Part shown: in pieces, positions 52,377 to 60,421 of the stretch
How positions within the stretch are numbered: the first letter of the stretch is position 1
How the letters are laid out: each line of letters opens with the position of its first letter
NCBI GenBank assembly: GCA_946184295.1
Contig: CAMHEZ010000002.1
Location: 79,916-143,915, forward strand
DNA from: an uncultured Clostridia bacterium
Lineage (GTDB): Bacteria > Bacillota > Clostridia > Oscillospirales > Acutalibacteraceae
DNA: 64,000 nt
Reading direction: 5' to 3'
Position numbers and translations under genes: made by a program
The notes under the pieces: generated by a model
Databases searched by the model: none
What the model was told of the DNA's origin: nothing
What the model saw: only the letters and a program-made list of their open reading frames with translations

Positions 52377-53333
52377 TCAGGACTGCGCACTGGAACCGAT
52401 GTTGACGATCTTGAAATGCTTCCATGCGGGGCCGTGATCCAGACCGATCTGACCAAAGATCTGATACTCCTCTGAAGCGCCGGTCTTGGCAAGTTCCTCG
52501 CGGAAGAAATTGCCCTTGTCAGGAACGTCCTGTTCCACCGGACGCACGCAGGAAATGTCCGCACCCAACAGCACACCGTCGGGCATAAAGCGGCTGAGCA
52601 GCACCGAAACCATACCGAAATCGGTTTCAATCTGCGTCACATTCACGCCGCCGATGTTTCTGGTCGGAGGCAGCGCAAAGCCCCACTGACTGCCGTAAAG
52701 GTCGGTAATGCGCTGCTTGATATCGGAACCGCACACCAGCACCATATCAGTGAAATCAGCGCCCGCGTTGTAAGCGTTCTTGAAAGCGGCCTTGAGGAAA
52801 TCCTGTGTCAGCGCGGCATTTTCGCAGTCAATCACCGTACCGGCAGCGGCGAGCATACCGCGGGTCTTGTTGGCCTGACCGGCGTTGGCGGCGAGCTGAT
52901 ACGTACCGTTCAGGAAGGTATACTCCACATCACGGGCCATTTTTTCCAGTGCGCGGGCCGTCTGAAAATCCAATTCATTGGGCGCACAGTTGCCTTCCAG
53001 AGAAGAACTCACGCCGGACAGTCTGCCGCCGCTGGACTGCTTGGCATAGCTGACGCTGACTCTCTCCTGAAAGATCTGCGTCACATTGGTGTTCTGACTG
53101 CGCACGTAAGAGATCGCGGTCGGTGCGGTCAGCGAAGCCGTCTCGGAGATCGCGGGCTGAGCGGCGGCCTGATGGGAATACTCCACCCCCGTCGCAAACT
53201 GGAAATTGTCGGTTTTGACCGCGTTGCCGCGAATCAGATTCAGAAAAGGGGTCACTGCGGGAGTCGCCGTATACAGCTGACCCGCAAAATTCGGCAGATT
53301 AAAAACTGTACCCATACCATTCACATTAGCCAT
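52377..53333 (-). CDS. Major capsid protein (SU10/DUF5309-like)
   Basis: 318 aa. Features of the SU10-type HK97-fold capsid: TPAVTPFLNLIRGNAVKTDN, SQNTNVTQIFQERVSVSYAK, DVEYTFLNGTYQLAANAGQA. No separate head protease is encoded and no delta-domain is evident. Preceded by a scaffold-like gene. Confidence 0.8.
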   Translation of the reverse strand: MANVNGMGTVFNLPNFAGQLYTATPAVTPFLNLIRGNAVKTDNFQFATGVEYSHQAAAQPAISETASLTAPTAISYVRSQNTNVTQIFQERVSVSYAKQSSGGRLSGVSSSLEGNCAPNELDFQTARALEKMARDVEYTFLNGTYQLAANAGQANKTRGMLAAAGTVIDCENAALTQDFLKAAFKNAYNAGADFTDMVLVCGSDIKQRITDLYGSQWGFALPPTRNIGGVNVTQIETDFGMVSVLLSRFMPDGVLLGADISCVRPVEQDVPDKGNFFREELAKTGASEEYQIFGQIGLDHGPAWKHFKIVNIGSSAQS

Positions 53334-53432
53334 ATTACATACATCCTTTCAAAATAAGTTCTTAGCCGATAGCTGAGATAGACCTCCGTCCGTACTGCTA
53401 ACGGCTGACTGCTAACCGCTAACGGCTAAATC

Positions 53433-53867
53433 TCAGCGCAGTGCAATACCCTTGCCCGCCGCCTCGGCAATAATCGCCGTAGCAAGGGCATTGTTGCCCG
53501 CACTTCTTGCCGCCGCCAAACGTGCGGCATAGCCGGCGCCGTCCACATCGTTTCTGGCAAAATTACCTCTGCCGCCGGTTCCCAAGCGCTGACCGCCGAC
53601 CAGATAAGGCTTTTGCGCCACCAGCGCGTCGAGCGCTTCCCTCACGCCTGAAACGCTGCCGTTGTCGTCCACAGCAACGCCGGACTTATCCATCAGCGTA
53701 AAAGCTGCCTCCGGGTCAATCAACCCGATACGCGCGCCGGCCTCACGAATTTCGGCGGCAATCAGCCTGTCGTTGGCGGCGCGAAGCCGCTGGTCGATCA
53801 CCGCCTGCATGTCCTCGGGCAGCGGCTCACCGCTCTGACCGACGATTCCGTTAAAATCTTCCGCCAT
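53433..53867 (-). CDS. Phage scaffolding protein
   Basis: 144 aa from the ATG 8 bases after AGGAGG. Acidic N-terminal half predicted as coiled coil (EDMQAVIDQRLRAANDRLIA), Gly/Arg-rich C-terminus with a short basic motif. Scaffold genes of this type sit between portal and capsid. Confidence 0.65.
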   Translation of the reverse strand: MAEDFNGIVGQSGEPLPEDMQAVIDQRLRAANDRLIAAEIREAGARIGLIDPEAAFTLMDKSGVAVDDNGSVSGVREALDALVAQKPYLVGGQRLGTGGRGNFARNDVDGAGYAARLAAARSAGNNALATAIIAEAAGKGIALR

Positions 53868-53887
53868 CAAAAATACCTCCTGCGTTT

Positions 53888-55273
53888 TCAGCCCGCCGGC
53901 TTATTTTCAGTGTTCATACGCCGCAGCTCGTCCGCGGCATTGGGTGCAATTCCCCATTTTTCGATGTAACTCGTCCGACTGCGCAAACCTGCCGCAACCT
54001 CTTGACGGTCGTTGGTCATCTCGTCAAAATCGTCCTCCAGAATGGGGTACAAATGCTCGACGTTCACGGCAAAATCATGCGTCACATCGCCGTCAAAGTA
54101 AGCGGCGCGCATTTTGATTACCGCACGCGCCAGCCACTCCAACGCAGGCTCCCACGCGGACCACTTGTCCTCGCATCGCGTAATCAGCTCCCAATACAGC
54201 GCCTTCATGCTCTTGCCGGACTGCATCAGCCCTTTAAGCTGTTCCAAAGAGATATTGGGCACACTCAACAGGTCATACATATCGTTCTTGGTGCGGTTGA
54301 TCGCGGCCTCAAACCGCTCAGAATACCCGAAACCGGATTCCAGCTTGAGCAGCTTGGCCTGTCTGGACTGTGAATCACTTGCGACAGCGGGGTCGGTCTG
54401 CAAATCAATCAGCGCACCGGGGGATAACCGAATGCTTTCCAGCGACTCTGCCTTCGCGTCCACAGCGACGGTTTGAGGAAACATATTAAACCGCAGCGCG
54501 TCAGCGTCGTCAGAGATGAGCCGGTTGTAAGCGTTCTGCAAATCCATCAGTTCTTCGACGTCGCTCTCTCCCATCAGATCGCCGGTCAACCCGTCGTTCA
54601 CAATGACATAGCAAGGAATAAAATCCAGTCCGGTGTCCATATCCACATCGCTGTCACCCTCGATCAGCTCTCCAAAACCGTTGTAAACACCCTCATTGAC
54701 GAAGCAGCGGCCATCCCGCATAAAATACTTCTGTTTCCAGATGCGCTGATTTTCGCGTTCCGGCTCGTTGTTGGTCTGATAGAAAAAGATAATCTTGTCC
54801 AGCGTGTCACAATCGTCGTCCGCCACGGAATACACAAATTCAAACGACGGCCGGAAAGACACCCGCAGCGGTCGCCCGCTGCCGCCGCTGATTTTGAGCG
54901 CCACACGCTTGCCAATAAAGCAATCCCGCGCTGCCCTCACCAGCTTGTTTTTGAAACCGGAACCGCGCAGCACCCCGTCGAGAAAAGCCTGCGCCTCACG
55001 CGACGCTATATTGTCCTCCCCGCGCAAAGGACGATAGGTAATTTCCGGCGTTCTGCCGAACATAAACCCGGCCTCTCGCTTAATGAGCTTTTTCACCAGA
55101 TTCACGCGTTTTTTGGTGGGCCGATAATCCAGCCCCCGCGGCAGCTCCCAATCCTGCCCCGTGCCTTCGTAAAATTCATACAGCCTGACGGTTTTGCCGA
55201 TATCCTCCAGCACAGCCTGACCATACAGCCCGGCCATTTCAGCCAGCAATAATCTCATAGGCGAATCTGTCAA
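53888..55273 (-). CDS. Portal protein (SPP1 Gp6-like)
   Basis: 461 aa from a TTG 9 bases after AAGGAG. Characteristic: YRPTKKRVNLVKKLIKREAG, YNGFGELIEGDSDVDMDTGL, DLMGESDVEELMDLQNAYNR, YDLLSVPNISLEQLKGLMQS. It forms the dodecameric DNA channel at one capsid vertex and docks the terminase. Confidence 0.85.
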   Translation of the reverse strand: MTDSPMRLLLAEMAGLYGQAVLEDIGKTVRLYEFYEGTGQDWELPRGLDYRPTKKRVNLVKKLIKREAGFMFGRTPEITYRPLRGEDNIASREAQAFLDGVLRGSGFKNKLVRAARDCFIGKRVALKISGGSGRPLRVSFRPSFEFVYSVADDDCDTLDKIIFFYQTNNEPERENQRIWKQKYFMRDGRCFVNEGVYNGFGELIEGDSDVDMDTGLDFIPCYVIVNDGLTGDLMGESDVEELMDLQNAYNRLISDDADALRFNMFPQTVAVDAKAESLESIRLSPGALIDLQTDPAVASDSQSRQAKLLKLESGFGYSERFEAAINRTKNDMYDLLSVPNISLEQLKGLMQSGKSMKALYWELITRCEDKWSAWEPALEWLARAVIKMRAAYFDGDVTHDFAVNVEHLYPILEDDFDEMTNDRQEVAAGLRSRTSYIEKWGIAPNAADELRRMNTENKPAG

Positions 55274-55301
55274 TCCACATCACTCCTTATTCATGATTCT
55301 C

Positions 55302-56624
55302 TCAGCGACATGTCCTCCGTCCGGCAACGGAAGGTCTCGCCGCAGCGTGATGCAGCAAATCAAAGTACACCCCGTACCGCAGCGCATCACAGCAATGGTC
55401 GTTTTCTTTCAAAGGCTTGTCCTCACCGGAGCGGTCAGCGTGTTTGACGTCCCAGACATACGAAGGCAGCTCGGCCAGCGTGTGCCGGCACTCGGGCGAA
55501 AGACACAGCCGACCCTGACCGAACGCCGAAGCCACCGCGGAAATACCCTTGGCAACCGCGTTCTTTGCGGGATACACATTGACAAAGCCCTCATGCCGCA
55601 GCCGCGTCATCAGCGAGCTGGCCGAAGGGTCAATGATAATGGGTATATCCTTTCTTCCTCCGACAAACCGCAGCATATCGGCGGCATACTGTCCGTCGTC
55701 CTTCTGCACAGCGCGTTGCCCTCTCGCGTCATCGCCGCGACCGTTGTGATAGTATTCCCGATCGACGTAATATCGGATATCATCACCCCGACCGGCGGCG
55801 AAAAAATGCAGAAACACACAGGGATTAAAGGTTCCGTAATCCACCGCGATAAACTCCCGTTCCGGCTGAAACGTCAAGTCCTCGCGAATGTTGTTTTCCT
55901 CGCAGAACATCGGATAAATCACACCGTCGGCAGCGGCCCACTCGCCCAAAACAAAACGCCGCGCAAACACACCGGTATACATTGCCCGGTATCGCGCCAG
56001 CGTTTTTTCAGATAAAGTCTGGTTGTCGGTCATCAAAAAATGCAGATACAGCAAATTGCGTTCGTCGGCACGGTCAATCCAGCCGGTTTTGAACCAATGA
56101 AACGGCCCCTCGGGGTTGCAGTTAAACCACCACTTCGCGCCCTCTACCGAGCAGCGGGCAGTCGCCTGATTGACGAAGGACTCGGTCATCAGCGCGGCCT
56201 CATCAAAAAAAGCGCCGGCCAGGGTAATCCCCTGAATCAGATCCTGTGATCCCTCGTCCTTTCCCCCGAAGAGATAGAAGTAATTCGTGCGTCCTCTGCC
56301 CGTCACCACCAGCAGATTTTCCGTATGCTTGTCAACGCACTGACAGCGCAGCGACGGCATCATCTGTTTGAGCGGTGCAATCACATTGCGCCGCAGCGAC
56401 CCGATGGTCTTGCCGCAGATTGCAAAATTGGAGCCGTTGAAGGTTTCCATTGCCCACATCATAAAGGAGAGCGACATACTCACGGTCTTGCCGGACCGAA
56501 TAGCTCCATCGGCAATCACACCGTCACACCCGGCATAAGGCGAAGCCTCGCGCCACCACGTCAGAATTTTCAACTGTTTTTCGGAAAAATGCTGAAAGGC
56601 AAACTCCTTCTTTTTTCCGCCCAT
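55302..56624 (-). CDS. Terminase large subunit (PBSX/TerL type)
   Basis: 440 aa from the ATG one base after the small-subunit stop; the longer frame overlaps the small subunit. ATPase: Walker A-like GAIRSGKTVSMSL and Walker B AGAFFDEAAL. Nuclease: AVDYGTFNPCVFL, PIIIDPSASSLMTRL and ENDHCCDALRYGVYF supply the acidic triad. It packages DNA into the prohead and cuts it; active residues appear intact. Confidence 0.9.
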   Translation of the reverse strand: MGGKKKEFAFQHFSEKQLKILTWWREASPYAGCDGVIADGAIRSGKTVSMSLSFMMWAMETFNGSNFAICGKTIGSLRRNVIAPLKQMMPSLRCQCVDKHTENLLVVTGRGRTNYFYLFGGKDEGSQDLIQGITLAGAFFDEAALMTESFVNQATARCSVEGAKWWFNCNPEGPFHWFKTGWIDRADERNLLYLHFLMTDNQTLSEKTLARYRAMYTGVFARRFVLGEWAAADGVIYPMFCEENNIREDLTFQPEREFIAVDYGTFNPCVFLHFFAAGRGDDIRYYVDREYYHNGRGDDARGQRAVQKDDGQYAADMLRFVGGRKDIPIIIDPSASSLMTRLRHEGFVNVYPAKNAVAKGISAVASAFGQGRLCLSPECRHTLAELPSYVWDVKHADRSGEDKPLKENDHCCDALRYGVYFDLLHHAAARPSVAGRRTCR

Positions 56625-56625
56625 A

Positions 56626-57111
56626 CTAGGAATCGTTATCCCCCTTTCCCTCCGCCCACAGCGAAGCCATACTTTCTTCCAGCACACCGGTGAGCAACCC
56701 CGGACCGTCCTCCCTGCAATCGTTGTCGTCAAGCAATTTCCGCCTGATATCCTCGATCTGCGCCTTGGTTTTTTCCAGATTAGCCCGTTTGGTTCTGCGT
56801 TCCAGATCGGTCTCGTCGTTTTCAATCAAACTCCGGATCTCCTGAAACGCCCTCAGATTACCTTCCGCGGCCTGACGGAACACCGCTCCCACGATCAGCA
56901 TACAATTGTCGATCCTGTCCGGCGGCACACCCATCGTCTCCAGATACGTGCGACCCTCCCCGTCAGGAGCGGGCAGGCCCAGCACCTCCTTGACACGCCG
57001 CTTCATCGCGTTTTGCAGCCGAAGCGGCCTGCCCCCGTCAGCAGGCATTTCAACGTGCTCATCAAGATCAGATTCCTCCGCGTCATCGGATATACGTGCT
57101 TCTTCAGCCAA
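56626..57111 (-). CDS. Terminase small subunit
   Basis: 161 aa from TTG 57111, 8 bases after GGGGAGG. The frame is open to an ATG at 57183, but those codons are the nrdR terminator hairpin. The central part is helical (RLQNAMKRRVKEVLGLPAPD; VFRQAAEGNLRAFQEIRSLI), then a coiled-coil (LERRTKRANLEKTKAQIEDI). Resembles P27-like small subunits that recognise the packaging site. Confidence 0.75.
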   Translation of the reverse strand: MAEEARISDDAEESDLDEHVEMPADGGRPLRLQNAMKRRVKEVLGLPAPDGEGRTYLETMGVPPDRIDNCMLIVGAVFRQAAEGNLRAFQEIRSLIENDETDLERRTKRANLEKTKAQIEDIRRKLLDDNDCREDGPGLLTGVLEESMASLWAEGKGDNDS

Positions 57112-57150
57112 AGACCTCACCTCCCCATTCAGAAAAAGAAAAAGAGCAAT

Positions 57151-57174
57151 AAAAAAGAGCGGTCTTAGCCGCTC
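57151..57174 (-). terminator. nrdR terminator
   Basis: GAGCGG-CTAAGA-CCGCTC followed by TTTTTT on the minus strand. It separates nrdR from the phage module. The 120 bp between it and nrdR hold nothing obvious. Confidence 0.88.
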
Positions 57175-57296
57175 ACTTTTCATTCAATTTTTCATTGATA
57201 ACATTGTATCACATCTTGAACTGCAAATCAATGCAAACTTTTTGGTCACTCCAACGCACCGAAACATGTCAGCGGTACGAAGCCTTGATAAACGGC

Positions 57297-57752
57297 TCAT
57301 TCTTTGCTGGAGAGTTTTTTGAGCTCGCGCATAAAGGTATCAATATCCTGAAACTGCCGATAAACGGAAGCGAACCGGACATATGCCACCTGATTGATAT
57401 CCATGAGCTTTTCGAGGGCATACTCACCCAGCTGCACGGAAGTGACCTCATGGGTAGAGGAATTAAGCAAAATATTTTCAATTTCGTCCACAGCGCGTTC
57501 CAACGCCTTGATATCAATTTCGCTCTTCTTGCAGGCCCGCAGCATACTTTGCAGCAGCTTTTCGCGGTCAAACGGCTCGCAATACTTGTTTTTCTTAATC
57601 ACGATAATCGGCACAGCCTCCACATATTCATAAGTGGTAAATCGTTTTTCACAATGCAAGCACTCACGTCTGCGGCGGATTTTGCTGCCGTCCTCCGTGG
57701 GACGGGAATCCACAACCTTGCTCTCGGAATATCCGCAATAAGGGCATTTCAA
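57297..57752 (-). CDS. nrdR: Transcriptional repressor NrdR
   Basis: 151 aa from TTG 57752, 8 bases after AGGAG, giving the family start MKCPYCGYSESKVVDSRP. Zinc ribbon CPYCG...CLHCEKRFTTYE, then the ATP-cone (VIKKNKYCEPFDREKLLQSM). It represses ribonucleotide reductase genes according to ATP/dATP. No nrd gene is in the window. Confidence 0.95.
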   Translation of the reverse strand: MKCPYCGYSESKVVDSRPTEDGSKIRRRRECLHCEKRFTTYEYVEAVPIIVIKKNKYCEPFDREKLLQSMLRACKKSEIDIKALERAVDEIENILLNSSTHEVTSVQLGEYALEKLMDINQVAYVRFASVYRQFQDIDTFMRELKKLSSKE

Positions 57753-57781
57753 GCCAACCACTCCTGTCACGTCAAAATTTC

Positions 57782-57890
57782 TAGGGATACGCCGAATCAG
57801 CTGTCACGACAGCGGGCATCGCCGTCGATTCCGCGCCGCGAGGATACGTCTTTGAGCGGTGCGAGAATCGGCTTATTCGGCGTTTCCCTA
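57782..57890 (-). promoter_or_regulatory. Structured 5' leader RNA of nrdR, class unknown
   Basis: The ends pair over 16 positions with one mismatch: UAGGGAAACGCCGAAU (57890-57875) with AUUCGGCGUAUCCCUA (57797-57782). Inside are CGAUUC/GAAUCG with a GCC/GGC extension and a compact hairpin GCUGU-CGUG-ACAGC, giving a multibranch junction. It lies entirely between promoter and start. No cobalamin, purine, SAM or T-box consensus is recognised. Confidence 0.55.
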
Positions 57891-57900
57891 ATACAGAGTG

Positions 57901-57929
57901 ATTATACCATTCCGCGCCGGATTTTGCAA
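57901..57929 (-). promoter_or_regulatory. nrdR promoter
   Basis: TTGCAA (57929-57924), 17-bp spacer, TATAAT (57906-57901). Confidence 0.75.
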
Positions 57930-57948
57930 TTGTTTTTCCGAAAAAGCC

Positions 57949-58128
57949 TCAAAAAAACTTCATCAAACCGGTCACAACTGCTGCCGCCAGACACACCAGC
58001 CCGCCATATTTGGCAACGGCACGCTCCCGTTGATAATCCGCTCCCGTCATGTTGGCATACAGCCGCATCTGCGCCAGCCATGAAACCAATAGCAACGGCG
58101 CCAGCACGCCGGGAATCTGTGTACTCAT
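57949..58128 (-). CDS. Small membrane protein at the end of the gerA operon
   Basis: 59 aa, MSTQIPGVLAPLLLVSWLAQ...; two hydrophobic segments. The ATG overlaps the gerC-like stop (ATGA), with GGAGG about 10 bases before. Similar small proteins sometimes accompany ger operons (GerD/GerYD-like position), but I cannot assign a family. Confidence 0.55.
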   Translation of the reverse strand: MSTQIPGVLAPLLLVSWLAQMRLYANMTGADYQRERAVAKYGGLVCLAAAVVTGLMKFF

Positions 58129-59321
58129 CTGGTCACGCCACCTCCGCTCACTGTACATTTCACATCAATATCAATCCGTGCCTTGGCGTATAATGCCTCC
58201 CATCGGTCGGCATTTTTTTCATACCAATCCGGCATATTCTGCCGCAGCTGATCCTGCAATCCCAGCACCGACGCGCCCAACTCGCTTTTGCTGCGCCAAG
58301 CCAGCGCCGTCATCTCGCGCTGCAAGGCGGATGCGATCGTCTGCTCCGCCGCCGAAATAGCATTCTCGGTTTCACCGCTCCCATACAAATCGCCAATATC
58401 CGCTGCTGTACACATCACATACAAATCCGCCGTAAAATGCGGTATGCCGTCCTGCAAGCGGCATTTGACGTCACACCGCGACTGCCTGATCTGATAATAC
58501 ACTGTCCTTCCGCTTGCGGCATCGCTGCCCGAAACCACGCCGCTGATCTGATGGCCGGAAATCAACCGCAGCAATTCCAGTTCCCGACCGTTCAACTCCC
58601 CCCGATATTCACCCGAACGACCGTACGCCGCCGCCCCTGTAATACACAGCATATGTCTGCCGTCTCCGTTTGCCGACATATCGGCTTTGCCGCCGTCTTT
58701 CACGGTATCGGGATTGACCGCGGTTATTCTCAATAAATAAAATTCATCTTCATTGCTCAGCATTTTAAACAGCGAATGAAGATTCATGGCCACCGCGTCC
58801 GCGCCGCCCCTGTCGTCATAACTTTGCAGCGCAATCGACGCGTCGGAGGCAATGGAACGACCCGTAGCCTCCGCAGCCAAAAACGCCTTGGCACTTCCGC
58901 CGCACACCGCAATGCTGCTTTGTCTTCGCACGGAGGCGCGGCGAAAAAAGAACTCCGTCAGCCCGGTAAATCGCTCATGTGCCAGCGTTTCCCCGATGAT
59001 AATCGCGTTGAGCTGTTCAAAATTAATCTGCCGCCCGATATTTTTTTCGAGCAGCCGCACCGCTGCGGCAGCGGACTCCTCGCGCACAGTGCAATTGAGA
59101 TACTCGATCGCGCCCGATGAATCGCTCGCACCGCTCACCGGCACAGCCAGCTGAAACGTAAAATCATATACACCTTCCTTTCCGCCGTCGTCCATGCCAA
59201 ATCCCAGTACAAAGGCACGCCCGTTGATTTCAGCATTGTCCCAGCAGCCACACAGCGCTGCCATGCAGACCAGCAGCAGCGCGAAACAAACGCTGCGCAT
59301 CACCCGTTTTACGTTACTCAA
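58125..59321 (-). CDS. gerAC: Ger(x)C family spore germination lipoprotein
   Basis: 398 aa from TTG 59321, which overlaps the permease stop (TTGA) and lies 9 bases after AAAGGGG. Lipobox LCGCWDNAEINGRAFVLGFG is the family hallmark. The body shows LNAIIIGETLAHERF and the C-terminal part up to TVSGGGVTR. It is anchored to the inner spore membrane and is part of the nutrient receptor. Confidence 0.93.
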   Translation of the reverse strand: MSNVKRVMRSVCFALLLVCMAALCGCWDNAEINGRAFVLGFGMDDGGKEGVYDFTFQLAVPVSGASDSSGAIEYLNCTVREESAAAAVRLLEKNIGRQINFEQLNAIIIGETLAHERFTGLTEFFFRRASVRRQSSIAVCGGSAKAFLAAEATGRSIASDASIALQSYDDRGGADAVAMNLHSLFKMLSNEDEFYLLRITAVNPDTVKDGGKADMSANGDGRHMLCITGAAAYGRSGEYRGELNGRELELLRLISGHQISGVVSGSDAASGRTVYYQIRQSRCDVKCRLQDGIPHFTADLYVMCTAADIGDLYGSGETENAISAAEQTIASALQREMTALAWRSKSELGASVLGLQDQLRQNMPDWYEKNADRWEALYAKARIDIDVKCTVSGGGVTR

Positions 59322-60412
59322 ACCGCATTGCCCCTTTCCCGTCTCAGTTCTTTGACCGCCGTAATAATAAACAGCACCGGCACCAATCCAAACAGGAAGA
59401 AAATCTTCCCCCAAGCCGACAGCGTTTCCAGCCACGTACTGTCCGATAAGCCGAGATATGAAAAGACAAATACCACCGGCAGCAGCAGGAAGGTAAAGCA
59501 GCTGTGACTTTTTACCCGAAACACCCCGCATAACGAAATACCGCAGCAATACAGCAATATGCCCGCCGCGATGACTGTCACCGCCGTGTAGATCATCATA
59601 AACAGAATATCGAACCGATGGTTGAGCGAGACATTTCCGACGCTCACAATGCGCGACAGTTCCGTCAGCGGAAAAGATAAATGCCGCGTTCCTTCAATCG
59701 AGAACACGCCGGTACAGCAAACCAGAATCATCACGCAGCAGGCTGCCAGCAGCGCGGCGCCGCTCACCAAACCCCGCGCCAGCTTCTTTTTTTCATAATA
59801 CCCCGCAAAGTACCCTGTTGCTGCGATGCCGCACAACGGCATCACCGACTGCCGCAGTTGACTCACGGCAAAATCATTCGGCTTGAGCAACGGCAGCAGT
59901 TCGCCGTAGTTCATGCTGTATAGCGCCATCGCAACAATAAACCCCAGCGGCAGAATAATCGCCAGAAACAGCAGCTCGGCCGTCCGCGCAATCTGCCGGA
60001 TACCGGCGGGAATTACACAGCACACCGTCAGCAGCGTCACCAATAACACCACCTGCGGCGGCGTTTTCTCCAAAAGAAACAGCCCTGTCATCTGCGTCTG
60101 CTTCACGGCAATGCAGCACACCTCGGCACCGAAGCATACCGCCCCCACGATAAGCACCAACCGGGCGATTCCATTGCCCAGATGTTCCTGCAAAAGATTG
60201 GGAAACGAGACGCTGCCGCTGTGTCCGTAGCAATACGCCAGCATCGCCATCGAGATGAGCGTCAGCAGCACCGTCAGCGCCAGCAGCGACAACGACGTCC
60301 GCCCAAAATTTTCGGGATAAAAATACATGCCCCCCATGCCCGCCATAATAACCAGCACCGTCAGCTGCCACGTGGAAAACGTGGAGGCATGATTGGAATG
60401 ACTCTGATTCAC
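59318..60412 (-). CDS. gerAB: Spore germination permease (GerAB family)
   Basis: 364 aa, ten transmembrane helices, GTG start after GAGGGA. Family features include FSTWQLTVLVIMAGMGGMYF and FLAIILPLGFIVAMALYSMN. Homologous to amino-acid transporters; thought to hold the germinant-binding site of the receptor. Confidence 0.92.
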   Translation of the reverse strand: MNQSHSNHASTFSTWQLTVLVIMAGMGGMYFYPENFGRTSLSLLALTVLLTLISMAMLAYCYGHSGSVSFPNLLQEHLGNGIARLVLIVGAVCFGAEVCCIAVKQTQMTGLFLLEKTPPQVVLLVTLLTVCCVIPAGIRQIARTAELLFLAIILPLGFIVAMALYSMNYGELLPLLKPNDFAVSQLRQSVMPLCGIAATGYFAGYYEKKKLARGLVSGAALLAACCVMILVCCTGVFSIEGTRHLSFPLTELSRIVSVGNVSLNHRFDILFMMIYTAVTVIAAGILLYCCGISLCGVFRVKSHSCFTFLLLPVVFVFSYLGLSDSTWLETLSAWGKIFFLFGLVPVLFIITAVKELRRERGNAV

Positions 60413-60421
60413 ACCCGTCCC

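Larger units (their letters stand above)
43557..57111 (-). mobile_element. Siphovirus-type packaging, head and tail module
   Basis: Sixteen genes on the minus strand in canonical phage order from terminase small subunit (57111) to baseplate protein (43557). No integrase, repressor, replication, head protease or lysis gene is seen and no flanking direct repeat was found by eye. Left and right neighbours are the collagen gene and nrdR, each separated by a terminator. Either a decayed prophage with its structural operon intact or a domesticated particle. Confidence 0.85.

Noticed and set aside
43486..57180. Attachment-site direct repeats flanking the phage module
   Set aside because: No direct repeat longer than chance was found by eye at the two borders, and no integrase gene is present.
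57112..57183. Upstream extension of the terminase small subunit (hydrophobic N-terminus)
   Set aside because: These codons are the nrdR terminator hairpin and T tract; a TTG with a strong site lies downstream.
57782..57890. Cobalamin riboswitch upstream of nrdR
   Set aside because: GGGAA is present but the B12 box and GCCACTG segment are missing.
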